Below, piece after piece: positions 1 through 8,949 of a stretch of 54,298 bases of DNA. The stretch is from Psychrobacter sp. PG1 (GTDB taxonomy: Bacteria; Pseudomonadota; Gammaproteobacteria; Pseudomonadales; Moraxellaceae): positions 163,053 through 217,350 of the forward strand of contig NZ_JABUZG010000057.1 of the NCBI RefSeq assembly GCF_014897815.1, read 5' to 3'. The notes beneath the pieces were generated by a model that was not told the origin of the DNA, searched no databases, and saw nothing but the letters and a program-made list of their open reading frames with translations. Numbering within the stretch: position 1 is the stretch's first letter; each line of letters opens with the position of its first letter. A program made the translations under genes and the position numbers.

Positions 1-739
1 AAGTTTGCATCAAATCTATCATAAATTCAGCATCTTCTTCGTCCATGGCTTCAAACCCTTGAGGCATGCCAAGTTCAGCCAATGCTTCTCTACCATCGTC
101 ATCATTATGCAAGTTCAGGATCGCATTCATGAATATTTCTGTATCAGGAAAGCCATCTTTAATCAGTAATACATGGCTAATATCTGCCAAATCACTTTCG
201 ATTAGCACTGACAGCTGAGTTTTGGTCAAGCGTGAAAAGCTATGAAAAATCTCTGCCAAGAAGAAAGCTGCTTGAGCATCACCTTTGATGACTTTACGGG
301 CAGCTGCCTGATAAGTTTCAGTGATATCCCAGTTGAGATCAGACTCTTCTATATCTACAGCTTCTAATAAGCGTAAACCAATCAGCTTAACATCACGGTT
401 GTCTGCCATTGCTACGGTCGCACCCGCTTTAATGTCTTCTAAGCGCTTGATATCACTGTTTGCCGCAGCAGCAATGACCATCTCATCCGATTTGCCGATA
501 GGGCGTGCAACAGCGCGATAGCCTTGTTCACGGATCAAAGTAGCTGCATCAAATGGGTTGGCATAGATAACTTGAATGTCACCTGCCTCAATGATTTTCT
601 CTTGTTCAGCATGTGAGGTAGGTATATTCAGATGCATATTTAGGTTGGCACGTTTTTGAATCAAAATATTAAACATGTGCCAGCCTGCAAAACGCTCAGG
701 AGAAAAATCAGGGGCGATTAACATATTGTGTGTCGTCAT
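1..739 (-). CDS. PhnD-like substrate-binding-fold protein, C-terminus cut by window edge
   Basis: Reading from the ATG at 739, 246 codons are present before the window ends, so the C-terminus is missing. The protein starts MTTHNMLIAPDFSPERFAGW and runs straight into a periplasmic-binding-protein fold of the phosphate/phosphite/phosphonate (PhnD) type. Typical pieces are YANPFDAATLI, VARPIGKSDEMV, a 'DIKAGATVAMAD' hinge-like segment and a 'TYQAAARKVIKGDAQAAFF' segment. There is no signal peptide or lipobox, so it should be cytosolic and is unlikely to feed a transporter; no permease or ATPase gene is beside it. The ATG lies 3 bases after the stop of the PAS gene, with AAGG about 7 bases upstream, so the two are probably co-translated. 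Family assignment is by eye; a ligand-sensing role is inferred. Confidence 0.7.
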   Translation of the reverse strand, partial: MTTHNMLIAPDFSPERFAGWHMFNILIQKRANLNMHLNIPTSHAEQEKIIEAGDIQVIYANPFDAATLIREQGYRAVARPIGKSDEMVIAAAANSDIKRLEDIKAGATVAMADNRDVKLIGLRLLEAVDIEESDLNWDITETYQAAARKVIKGDAQAAFFLAEIFHSFSRLTKTQLSVLIESDLADISHVLLIKDGFPDTEIFMNAILNLHNDDDGREALAELGMPQGFEAMDEEDAEFMIDLMQT

Positions 740-742
740 GAT

Positions 743-1237
743 TTAGCCTTCCTCATTTTGATTCATTTGGGCATACTGAGCCATAGCAGCTTCGATTTTG
801 CTACGTGATGGCTTACGGCGTACCGAGGTATAACCCACTGTTTCGCCGCGACGAATGTTTGGCACAACGGTCGCATAGACCCAGTAGTGACTACCATCTT
901 TGCATAAATTCTTAACGTAGCCATGCCATTTTTGCCCAGCCGCTGCGGTATTCCACAAATCTTTATAAGCGGCTTTTGGCATATCAGGGTGGCGCAAAAT
1001 AGATTGTGGCTGACCAATAAGCTCATCAACGCTGTAGCCACTGATTTCGACAAAAGCATCGTTGACGTGAGTCAGCACACCATCCAAATCGGTGCGAGAT
1101 ACAATCAGCTTGCCATCAGGATAAGGGCGTTCAATACCAGTATCATAGACAGTCCGCGATGTACCATCATAATAAGTCAGAGTAATCTGCTCAGCGGGCA
1201 TATCAGGCTTATGTGCATCAGGGATTGGAGAACCCAT
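743..1237 (-). CDS. Stand-alone Aer-like PAS domain protein
   Basis: 164 aa. Residues ~40-140 form a PAS domain very like the N-terminal FAD-binding PAS domain of the aerotaxis receptor Aer. It has VSRTDLDG, NDAFVEISGYS, then RHPDMPKAAY (R82, H83, D85) and W95, followed by KNLCKDGSHYWV. The Arg-His-x-Asp and Trp positions correspond to residues implicated in FAD binding in E. coli Aer, so a redox or oxygen sensor is plausible. Unlike Aer it has no membrane segment, HAMP or methyl-accepting domain; its output must be through partner proteins. AAAGGAG precedes the ATG. It sits directly upstream of the PhnD-like gene and 272 bases downstream of the Roadblock gene, all on one strand. Confidence 0.85.
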   Translation of the reverse strand: MGSPIPDAHKPDMPAEQITLTYYDGTSRTVYDTGIERPYPDGKLIVSRTDLDGVLTHVNDAFVEISGYSVDELIGQPQSILRHPDMPKAAYKDLWNTAAAGQKWHGYVKNLCKDGSHYWVYATVVPNIRRGETVGYTSVRRKPSRSKIEAAMAQYAQMNQNEEG

Positions 1238-1509
1238 CGTAATCTCCTTTATTTATCGTTATATTTATAATGATTAAAAAGCCAATCTGGTGTGGTAGTT
1301 GTCGATAACATCATGTTGCCTTTCAGCTCAGTCGTCGTCCCAATATTTATCAGGCTATTATTCCATACAAATAATGTGTGCCATCTTAAATATTTTTTAT
1401 GAGACAGTCACCTCATTTTGATTTAAAGTCATATTTATCAGTCGTGCTATGTGCTATATGACATTAAATAATAAAAAATGTGTTATCGACAAAAATCCAA
1501 ATTTACCAA

Positions 1510-1872
1510 TTAGATAAGTTTTGCAAGGGCTTCTGAGGCACGCTTGATATCTAAGAATATCAAACCAAGTTTTGCATTCGGTTTTGCCATAATAGTAAGT
1601 ACCGCTTCATCTCCAGATGAGGTCATAATCACGTAGCCTTTTTCACCTTGAATCATAATACGATCGATACTACCACGTGCCAACTCATGACCTGCGCGGT
1701 CACCCAATGACAATAAAGCCGCTGACATAGCGCCAACACGGTCTTCATCAACGCCCGTTGGTAGTGCTGAGGCAATCATCAGACCATCGTTAGAAATAAG
1801 GGCAGATGCTTCAACATCGGCTGATGAGCTGTTTAGGTCTTCCAAAATTTGCTGGAATAAATCTGTACGCAT
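1510..1872 (-). CDS. Roadblock/LC7 domain protein
   Basis: 120 aa, a single Roadblock/LC7 domain (MglB-like fold). It begins with a helix (LFQQILEDLNSSS), then EASALISNDGLMIASALP, AAALLSLGDRAGHEL and a central strand 'IMIQGEKGYVIMTS'. It ends with LTIMAKPNAKLGLIFLDIKRASEAL. Proteins of this family usually dimerise and regulate small Ras-like GTPases, or scaffold signalling complexes. No GTPase gene is visible here. No signal peptide or membrane segment. It is the first gene of the minus-strand group that continues with the PAS and PhnD-like genes, though the 272-base gap before the PAS gene could hold a separate promoter. Confidence 0.85.
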   Translation of the reverse strand: MRTDLFQQILEDLNSSSADVEASALISNDGLMIASALPTGVDEDRVGAMSAALLSLGDRAGHELARGSIDRIMIQGEKGYVIMTSSGDEAVLTIMAKPNAKLGLIFLDIKRASEALAKLI

Positions 1873-2508
1873 ATCGCTTTCTCTATGACGGGTTATTCAA
1901 TTGATAAAATAACAGTTAGTAATGGTGGAGAATAAATGTTGACTAAGTCAGCTATTATAAACCCTTGCTGTCAATATTGATATACATCAGCTCAAGCAAA
2001 AAGCCATGTTTTTGGTTTTTTTATACCGTTTGGTGCTGATTATTGACCTTTCGTCTTTACTTAACGGTTATCAATACACAAATTTCCATTAATATTTGAT
2101 TTATTTACCGATTAGGAAAACGAAGACTTTTTAGTAATACAGGACTATTTTTAGCACAATCAATGAGATCTGTAAGCTCATCAGTCGGCGCCTCAAGGTG
2201 CTATGCAAAGGCGCACGCTAGACTGTGCCAATAAAAATCGCTTATAACTTTTCATGATGGTGATATTTACTAGACTTATACGTCCCAAAAATGATATATA
2301 TTATGGGATAAAAAATGTTCTTGTCTCTGAATGTGGCATCTAGGCATAAATTCAGTCAGCTTTTTTAATCCCATTTGTCTCTACACAAGCCAGCGTGTCG
2401 AGGCAATTTCAGTTTTACACCAGTGTCTACAATCCTCTCGTTTGTTGTCATACGACGTGACATCGGTGTAAGTACGCACGATCACCATTTTTACCCTAAG
2501 GAAAAGAT
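1873..2508. other. Long intergenic region upstream of gdhA
   Basis: 636 bases between the divergent Roadblock gene and gdhA, mostly AT-rich and without a credible open frame. Two things stand out: a GC-rich, self-complementary patch at 2156-2229 and an imperfect dyad at 2415-2471 close to gdhA. Both are described separately. No tRNA-like or IS-like sequence is seen. Confidence 0.6.
2415..2471 (+). promoter_or_regulatory. Imperfect dyad in the gdhA leader
   Basis: TTACACCAGTGTC (2415-2427) pairs with GACATCGGTGTAA (2459-2471), 11 of 13 positions. Inside it TGTCA (2446-2450) can pair with TGACA (2458-2462), which would compete with the longer stem. It ends 37 bases before the gdhA start codon. 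It could be a leader hairpin or a two-arm operator; which is not decidable from sequence alone. Confidence 0.35.
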
Positions 2509-3855
2509 ATGAGTATCAGTCAGGCCATCGAAAAAGTCGAAGCGCGTTACGCCCATCAACCTGAATTCGTTCAAGCGGTAAAAGAAGTTGCAATTACGAT
2601 TGCGCCGTTATACGACGCCCACCCAGAATATGATACTTTTAAAATATTTGAGCGCCTCGTTGAGCCTGACCGCGTTATTGCTTTTCGTATTAACTGGGAA
2701 AATGATCAAGGTGAAGTTCAGGTTAACCGCGGCTGGCGTGTCCAGTTCAGCAATGCCTTAGGTCCTTATAAAGGTGGCGTGAGATTTCATCCGACTGTCA
2801 ACCAATCTGTGTTGAAGTTCTTAGGCTTTGAGCAAATATTCAAAAACGCTTTGACTGGATTGCCAATGGGCGGCGGTAAAGGTGGCTCTGATTTTGATCC
2901 CAAAGGCAAAACAGACAGTGAAATCCGCCGTTTTTGCTATGCCTTTATGCGTGAACTACATCACTATGTGAATAAAGACATCGATGTGCCCGCTGGTGAC
3001 ATTGGCGTGGGTGGGCGTGAAGTCAGCTATATGTTTGCTATGTATAAGAATTTAACGCACGAATACGGCGGCGTTTTGACCGGTAAAGGCGTTGGCTTCG
3101 GTGGCAGTTTGATGCGTACTGAGGCGACAGGTTATGGCGCGGTGTATTTCTTAGAAAACATGCTTACGGCGCAAAATGACGATATTAAAGGTAAGAGAGT
3201 ATTGGTTTCAGGTGCTGGTAACGTCTCATTACATGCTGCTGAAAAAGCCCATATGCTGGGCGGCATCGTCGTCACTGTGTCAGACTCACAAGGGACTTTG
3301 TATGATGAAGCGGGTCTGAATCAAGAAAAAATTGATTGGCTCAAGGCACAAAAAGCAAAAAGCAAACCGTTGGCTGAGTACGTCGATGTTTATGGTGGAG
3401 AGTGGTTTGCGAAGCAAAAGCCGTGGCAATTCAAAGGTGACATCGCGATTCCATCAGCGACGCAAAACGAAGTCAATGAAGAAGATGCCAAGCTCATGGT
3501 TGAAAATGGCATCACATACGTTGTCGAAGGTGCCAACATGCCATTGACTGCTGAAGCCATCGACTATATTCGTTTGCACCGGGTGCATTATGCCCCAGGT
3601 AAAGCCGCCAACGCGGGCGGTGTAGCAGTCTCTGCGCTTGAGATGTCACAAAACTCAGTCCGTCAGTATAAGAGCTTTGAGCAAATCGACTTGCGCCTCA
3701 AAAATATCATGAGAAATATCCATGACTGCGCAGCTGATGCCTCAGAACAGTATGGTCAAACGGATAATGGCTATATCAACTATATGGCTGGTGCAAATAT
3801 CGTTGGCTTTAAACGAGTTGCTGATGCATTGGTCGCTTACGGTATTTTAAACTAA
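2509..3855 (+). CDS. gdhA: NADP-type glutamate dehydrogenase
   Basis: 448 aa, the usual length for the hexameric small-subunit GDH. It catalyses reductive amination of 2-oxoglutarate with ammonium to glutamate and the reverse, in the cytoplasm. The substrate domain has GPYKGGVRFHP and the catalytic-lysine segment PMGGGKGGSDFDPKGK. The dinucleotide domain carries VSGAGNVSLHAAEKA. The C-terminal part has NAGGVAVSALEMSQNS. NADP preference is assigned from overall similarity to bacterial GdhA and is less sure than the enzyme itself. AAGGA precedes the ATG by about 6 bases. A terminator follows. Its neighbour, the hut cluster, yields glutamate, so the two are metabolically related although transcribed separately. 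Confidence 0.96.
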   Translation: MSISQAIEKVEARYAHQPEFVQAVKEVAITIAPLYDAHPEYDTFKIFERLVEPDRVIAFRINWENDQGEVQVNRGWRVQFSNALGPYKGGVRFHPTVNQSVLKFLGFEQIFKNALTGLPMGGGKGGSDFDPKGKTDSEIRRFCYAFMRELHHYVNKDIDVPAGDIGVGGREVSYMFAMYKNLTHEYGGVLTGKGVGFGGSLMRTEATGYGAVYFLENMLTAQNDDIKGKRVLVSGAGNVSLHAAEKAHMLGGIVVTVSDSQGTLYDEAGLNQEKIDWLKAQKAKSKPLAEYVDVYGGEWFAKQKPWQFKGDIAIPSATQNEVNEEDAKLMVENGITYVVEGANMPLTAEAIDYIRLHRVHYAPGKAANAGGVAVSALEMSQNSVRQYKSFEQIDLRLKNIMRNIHDCAADASEQYGQTDNGYINYMAGANIVGFKRVADALVAYGILN

Positions 3856-3886
3856 GCACTTTTATCATAGCCACCTACTAACGAAT

Positions 3887-3919
3887 AACGCGTCTGTTTT
3901 AACGATAGGCGCGTTTTTT
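3887..3919 (+). terminator. Rho-independent terminator of gdhA
   Basis: Stem AACGCGTCT / AGGCGCGTT (one G-T wobble) followed by a T run. It lies 32 bases after the gdhA stop codon. Confidence 0.8.
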
Positions 3920-4050
3920 ATGAATTAAACCTACCGTGAATAGTCAAAGTGGTTTTTATGAAGTGATACGATTGACCTATTGATAATATGTGTTTTTTAA
4001 AAGATAATAATTTTAGAACACTCAATAAGATTAATTTTGTGGAGACCGTT

Positions 4051-4635
4051 ATGAGCAAGATTTTCAAGCCATTTTCGCTAACGACTTTGGGTACTCGTGC
4101 TGCAGTAGTAGTGGGTGCAGCTATGTTAACTACGACAATCTATGCATCTACGCAGCAACCGCTAGCAAGTGAGGTCCAAGCCGCCAAAGCCAGTAGAATA
4201 AGCTTACAACAAGCAATAAATATTGCGGCGAAAAAGTCATCTGGTCTATTGATGAGTGCCAGCTTTGATCACGATGATGATAAAGCGCAAGGCGGTGTGT
4301 ATGAGATGGAATTTGTAACCAGTAGCCGAAACTATGAAATCAAAGTTGACGCCATGAATGGTAGAGTGATCAGTACGGATGTGGAACGATTAGACAGTGA
4401 CGATCTGGTAGATTATAAGGCACTTAAACAAGCGAAGATTGATGTTAAACAGGCAATGAAAATTGCTGAAAAACAATCGGGCGGCCGTGTTATCGAGATT
4501 GAGTTTAAAAACGACCGAGATTATAGTGATCATGCGTCCTATTATGAAGCTGATATCCTCAAAGGTAATAGTATCGTTTGGCTAAATGTTGATGCCAATA
4601 CTGGCAGCGTATTCAACAATAAGTTTAAGAAATAG
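4051..4635 (+). CDS. Exported protein with two PepSY domains
   Basis: 194 aa from the ATG at 4051. This start is chosen over the in-frame ATG at 3988 because GTGGAG lies 6 bases upstream of it. The N-terminus has basic residues and a hydrophobic stretch (AAVVVGAAMLTTTIYAS), a signal peptide or anchor ending near residue 32. Two PepSY repeats follow, beginning ISLQQAINIAAKKSSG and IDVKQAMKIAEKQSGG. Each ends in a 'V-D-A-x-x-G-x-V' strand (VDAMNGRVIST, VDANTGSVFNN). PepSY domains are extracytoplasmic and are thought to inhibit or chaperone other proteins, often peptidases. No peptidase or sensor kinase is adjacent, so the partner is unknown. It is a single gene, closed by a bidirectional terminator. 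Confidence 0.85.
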   Translation: MSKIFKPFSLTTLGTRAAVVVGAAMLTTTIYASTQQPLASEVQAAKASRISLQQAINIAAKKSSGLLMSASFDHDDDKAQGGVYEMEFVTSSRNYEIKVDAMNGRVISTDVERLDSDDLVDYKALKQAKIDVKQAMKIAEKQSGGRVIEIEFKNDRDYSDHASYYEADILKGNSIVWLNVDANTGSVFNNKFKK

Positions 4636-4738
4636 CTAAGTAAGTTAGACAGATAGATATGATAGGTATCGCCAATAGTCGTTTTTCTTGCTACTCAGTT
4701 TTTTGAAAATGGGGTAGCAAGGCTGTGCATTTATTTTT

Positions 4739-4775
4739 AAAAAAGCCCCAATCATTCAATGACTGGGGCTTTTTT
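4739..4775. terminator. Bidirectional terminator between PepSY gene and hutI
   Basis: A-run, stem AGCCCCAATCAT / ATGACTGGGGCT with one wobble, then a T-run. It works in both directions for the convergent PepSY gene and hut operon. Confidence 0.9.
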
Positions 4776-4799
4776 AATGTGAGTAGTTAGATGAGTTCG

Positions 4800-6128
4800 C
4801 TATACCGTCTCACGCCACTTGCCTTGAACCATAATGCCGTTAATAGGGTTTAGTCCCATCTGATAAGCCAAATCCGCAGGTCGGGCGATATCCCATAAGA
4901 CCAAATCTGCATCACAGCCAACCTCTATTTTACCTTTATTAGACAGTCCCAGCGCTTGTGCTGCATAAACGGTTGAGCCTGCCAGTACTTCTTCAGTCGT
5001 TAAGTAAAATAGCGTACAGCCCATATTCATTGCTAACAGTAGCGATGTCAGCGGTGATGTACCTGGATTACAATCAGTTGAAACTGCCATAGGTACTTGG
5101 TGTCTGCGTAATGCCTCAATGGGTGGCAACTTGGTATCCCGCAGGGTATAAAATGCACCGGGCAATAGAACTGCAACCGTATCACTGGCCGCCATTTTTT
5201 TGATGTCGTCTTCTGATAAATGCTCTAAATGGTCGCTTGATAATCCTTTATATTCGGCAACTAAGGCACTGCCACCTATGTCAGATAATTGCTCAGAGTG
5301 CAGCTTAACTGGTAGGCCTAACACACGTGCTACTTCAAAAACGCGTCTGATTTGCTCAGTGCTAAAGGCGATGTTTTCACAAAAGCCATCGACTGCATCG
5401 ACCAAACCCTCGCTATGCAAGATTGGTAGCCACTCGCACACTTGCTCGATATAGTCATCCGAGCGGTCCTGCATGTGAGACTTGTATTCAGGGGGTAGGG
5501 CATGCGCCGCTAGATAAGTGGTGCTCACATGGATATTATATTTTTCACCAAGCTGGCGAGCAACCGTGAGCATTTTGCGTTCCGTGTCTAAATCTAGGCC
5601 GTAGCCCGATTTGATTTCGATACTGGTGACACCCTCTTTCATCAGTGCAAGCAACCGTTTTTCACTTTGTGCAAATAGCGATTCGATACTGGCAGCGCGG
5701 GTAGCAGTGACAGTTGAGACGATACCGCCACCTTGTGCCGCAATGTCTTGATAACTAGCGCCAGTCAAACGTGCCTCAAACTCGTTACTGCGATTGCCAC
5801 CATAGACGATGTGAGTGTGACAGTCGATGAGCCCGGGAGTTATCCATTTACCATCTACGTCTGTGATTTGATGATGTTGATAGTTAGGCAGATGAGCAGT
5901 GATTTGATTGTGCCCACCAATCCAAGCAATGCTGCTATTTTTAATACCGATAGCAGCATTGTTTAATTGACCATATGGGATGCTATTTGTGCAAATACCA
6001 AAACCATACTGCGCCGAAAAAGTCGCAAGATTGGCATTGATAATGATGTGGTCAAACGATGTTAGGATGTCTTTATCATCTGTAGTATTGATAGATTTTT
6101 CGAGTATCTGTGCGCTAGAGTGGTTCAT
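4800..6128 (-). CDS. hutI: Imidazolonepropionase
   Basis: 442 aa amidohydrolase that opens 4-imidazolone-5-propionate to N-formimino-L-glutamate, the third step of histidine degradation. The metal-binding HxH is at H104/H106 (CHTHIVYGG). Also visible are [18 protein letters not shown], the HSEQLSD segment and [10 protein letters not shown] near the C-terminus. It is some 35-40 residues longer than the common ~400-aa form because of an N-terminal extension of little recognisable structure. The ATG at 6128 has AGGAGC about 7 bases upstream, so the extension is probably real. It is the last gene of the minus-strand hut group, 77 bases after hutG. Confidence 0.96.
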   Translation of the reverse strand: MNHSSAQILEKSINTTDDKDILTSFDHIIINANLATFSAQYGFGICTNSIPYGQLNNAAIGIKNSSIAWIGGHNQITAHLPNYQHHQITDVDGKWITPGLIDCHTHIVYGGNRSNEFEARLTGASYQDIAAQGGGIVSTVTATRAASIESLFAQSEKRLLALMKEGVTSIEIKSGYGLDLDTERKMLTVARQLGEKYNIHVSTTYLAAHALPPEYKSHMQDRSDDYIEQVCEWLPILHSEGLVDAVDGFCENIAFSTEQIRRVFEVARVLGLPVKLHSEQLSDIGGSALVAEYKGLSSDHLEHLSEDDIKKMAASDTVAVLLPGAFYTLRDTKLPPIEALRRHQVPMAVSTDCNPGTSPLTSLLLAMNMGCTLFYLTTEEVLAGSTVYAAQALGLSNKGKIEVGCDADLVLWDIARPADLAYQMGLNPINGIMVQGKWRETV

Positions 6129-6205
6129 AATAAGCTCCTGCTTAATACTGATAGTCAGGTGAATATATAAAATTCATCTTCAAAGTTTTATTCATAAGTC
6201 TTTAT

Positions 6206-7240
6206 TTATAGAGTCAGTAAATGATGCTCTATAATAGTCGCTAATAGTCTTGCCGCGACCTTGCAGCTGCGCCCATCAATATCAAAGGTGGGATTAATCT
6301 CGGCAATGTCGGCCATTTTTACTTTGCCTGATGCCATGATGGTTTTGACCATGCGTTCAACGAAACCCAGCTCAATACCAAAGGCTGCAGGTGCGCTCAC
6401 ACCCGGCACGACACTAGATGGCAAGCAGTCCATATCAATGGTCAGATAAACCACATCAACTTGATTGATGAAGTTTATAACCTGATCGGCAAGTATCTGC
6501 CAAGGCTGATAATGGCAGTCTTCATCACTGATGATATGCACGTCCAATTGCTCAGCACGATCAAACAGCGCCGCCGTGTTAGAGAACCGACTGACGCCAA
6601 TACAGCAATAATGAAAGGGCTGACCATGTGCATCAAGGTGCTCGGCAATTTGGCGAAACGGTGTACCAGAAGTTGCCACATCAGATTGACGAATATCAAG
6701 ATGGGCGTCAAAATTAATGATGCCGATGGTAGGTGTGGCATTTGCTTCGCTTGTATTTTCTAATGCCTGCCATAGTCCCAAAAAACTACCATAGGCGATG
6801 GCATGACCACCACCAAGACCAATGGGCAAGCCGCCTTGTTTGACGATAGCGCTCACTTTATCCGCATATTTGAGCTGAGCTTGCTCAAGAGTGTGCGCAG
6901 CAAAGTCATCATCGTCGTGACAATAGATATCGCCTGCATCACCCAATAATGTCGCCAGTTGATTATCATAGCATGTTTGCAATGGCGCAATGACCGGCAG
7001 TGTCGCAAACGCTCGGCGAATCAGCGGCGGGGCAGCTCGTGCACCCACGCGGCCTTGATTGCGCCTAACCCCTTGATCACATGCAAAGCCGATTAGCCCA
7101 ATATTTTGATCCTCGTAAGGCTTTGCGAGCTGATACCAGTAGCGGGCACGTGCCGTCTCAAATGGCTCTGCACGGCCGGTCCACAGCATCATGTCAGCCG
7201 CTGTGTGACTCACGGTTATGCTAATTTTCGTCATGGCCAT
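6206..7240 (-). CDS. hutG: Formimidoylglutamase (arginase/ureohydrolase family)
   Basis: 344 aa. Hydrolyses N-formimino-L-glutamate to glutamate and formamide, the one-step end of the hut pathway. Manganese-binding motifs of the ureohydrolase fold are present: GLGGGHAIAYGS, NFDAHLDIR and LTIDMDCLP, plus GVSAPAAFG. No HutF gene is present here, so the pathway uses the direct route. The start is either the ATG at 7240 or the one at 7234; AAGGG is upstream of both. It follows hutH by only 27 bases and is almost certainly co-transcribed with it. Confidence 0.95.
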   Translation of the reverse strand: MAMTKISITVSHTAADMMLWTGRAEPFETARARYWYQLAKPYEDQNIGLIGFACDQGVRRNQGRVGARAAPPLIRRAFATLPVIAPLQTCYDNQLATLLGDAGDIYCHDDDDFAAHTLEQAQLKYADKVSAIVKQGGLPIGLGGGHAIAYGSFLGLWQALENTSEANATPTIGIINFDAHLDIRQSDVATSGTPFRQIAEHLDAHGQPFHYCCIGVSRFSNTAALFDRAEQLDVHIISDEDCHYQPWQILADQVINFINQVDVVYLTIDMDCLPSSVVPGVSAPAAFGIELGFVERMVKTIMASGKVKMADIAEINPTFDIDGRSCKVAARLLATIIEHHLLTL

Positions 7241-7267
7241 TACTCATTCCCTTCTATTATCTAACGC

Positions 7268-8830
7268 TTATTTAGACTCGTACCAGTTGCTACGTAATGA
7301 CTGCCAGTGCTCAGCAAGCGTACCGTCTAATACCAATTGCTTGGCCGCTTCGATATCAGGCGCTAGGTAGCGGTCTTTATCATAGAAAGTCACTTTCTCG
7401 CGCAGTTTCTGATGCGCCACAGTCAACGGCTCTGATGTCTCTAATCCGCGATGAAAATCAATCCCTTGACCGGCAGACAGTAGCTCAATACCGATGATAG
7501 TGGCAGTATTCTGTGCCATCTCATATAGGCGTCTTGCGCAATAGGTCGCCATAGACACATGATCTTCTTGGTTGGCTGAGGTTGGGATACTGTCAACGCT
7601 CCCCGGATGAGCGATAGATTTATTCTCCGATGCCAGTGCGGCTGCGGTCACATGGGCGATCATAAAGCCTGAGTTTACCCCAGCATTGTCGACCAAGAAC
7701 GGCGGCAGACCACCTGACAGCGTCGCATCGATTAGCAAAGCAACACGGCGCTCAGACATAGAACCAATCTCGGCGATTGCCAACGCTAAGATGTCAGCGG
7801 CAAAAGCGACTGGCTCAGCATGGAAGTTACCACCTGATATGGCAACCGGGCCATCTTCATTATTAAAAATAAGTGGGTTGTCTGTCACCGCATTGGATTC
7901 GATTAGTAGCGTTTTTCCTGCTTGGTTAATGATATCAAGACAGGCACCCATGACTTGTGGCTGACAACGCAGGCAGTAAGGGTCTTGTACTCGGTCATCC
8001 TGCTCACCATCATGCGAGGCGCGAATCGCACTGCCTTTAATGAGTTGACGGTGTGCTTTGGCGATTTCAATTTGACCATGATGCCCACGTACTTCGTGAA
8101 TACGCGCATCAAATGGTGAGTCCGATCCTTTGGCCGCATCAATTGACAGGGAGCCAACGATAGTCGCTGTCTCCAGCAAGTCACGCGCTAAGAAATAACC
8201 CCGTAATGCTAATGCGGTTGAGACTTGCGTGCCGTTAATAAGTGCGAGACCTTCTTTGGCTGCTAGGATAATTGGCTCAAGTCCATGCTGGGCTAGTGCT
8301 TCTGCTGCAGGCACTTTTTCGCCAGCGACAAACACGTCACCTTCACCCATCATTGCAAGCGTCATGTGTGATAAAGGCGCTAAATCACCAGAGGCACCAA
8401 CAGAGCCTTTTGCCGGAATGTTTGGCGTGATTTGATTATTGATTAAGGCAAGTAAGCTGTCCACTACCTCGCGGCGTACGCCTGATACACCTTGTGCTAG
8501 GCTGGCCACTTTCATCACCATAATCAGTCGTACCACGCTGGCAGGAAGTGCTTCACCAGTGCCTACTGAGTGAGAAACAATTAGGTTACGCTGAAGTAGC
8601 TCAAGCTGATCATCACTGATACGGGTCTTTGCTAACAGGCCAAAACCAGTATTGATTCCATAAGCGCTTTTGTCTCGAGCAATAATCGTACGCACATCTT
8701 CGTGTGAGGCATCGATAGCTTTATAAGCACTCTCAGGTAATGTCAATATGACAGGTTGCTCATAGATATCACGTAGCATCTTAAAGCTAAGCTGGCGAGG
8801 GTGTAGCGTTAATTTTTTGATATCGTTCAT
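7268..8830 (-). CDS. hutH: Histidine ammonia-lyase
   Basis: 520 aa. Deaminates histidine to urocanate, the first step of the pathway. The Ala146-Ser147-Gly148 triad that cyclises to the MIO electrophile sits in [14 protein letters not shown]. The catalytic-site segment YGINTGFG is near residue 57 and [11 protein letters not shown] is in the second half. Length is typical (500-520 aa). AGGA is placed 7 bases before the ATG. The gap to the upstream carrier gene is 119 bases, long enough for an internal promoter, but no HutC-type palindrome is seen there. Confidence 0.97.
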   Translation of the reverse strand: MNDIKKLTLHPRQLSFKMLRDIYEQPVILTLPESAYKAIDASHEDVRTIIARDKSAYGINTGFGLLAKTRISDDQLELLQRNLIVSHSVGTGEALPASVVRLIMVMKVASLAQGVSGVRREVVDSLLALINNQITPNIPAKGSVGASGDLAPLSHMTLAMMGEGDVFVAGEKVPAAEALAQHGLEPIILAAKEGLALINGTQVSTALALRGYFLARDLLETATIVGSLSIDAAKGSDSPFDARIHEVRGHHGQIEIAKAHRQLIKGSAIRASHDGEQDDRVQDPYCLRCQPQVMGACLDIINQAGKTLLIESNAVTDNPLIFNNEDGPVAISGGNFHAEPVAFAADILALAIAEIGSMSERRVALLIDATLSGGLPPFLVDNAGVNSGFMIAHVTAAALASENKSIAHPGSVDSIPTSANQEDHVSMATYCARRLYEMAQNTATIIGIELLSAGQGIDFHRGLETSEPLTVAHQKLREKVTFYDKDRYLAPDIEAAKQLVLDGTLAEHWQSLRSNWYESK

Positions 8831-8949
8831 AGGGTGATCCTAGTATTGTAAGACATATGGGTTATATTATTTTTGATTCATGTCTTTGTTGAAATGACGT
8901 TTTTTAAATGTTTTTAGTTAACATAATACTTGTTATTAAATTTGTTTTT

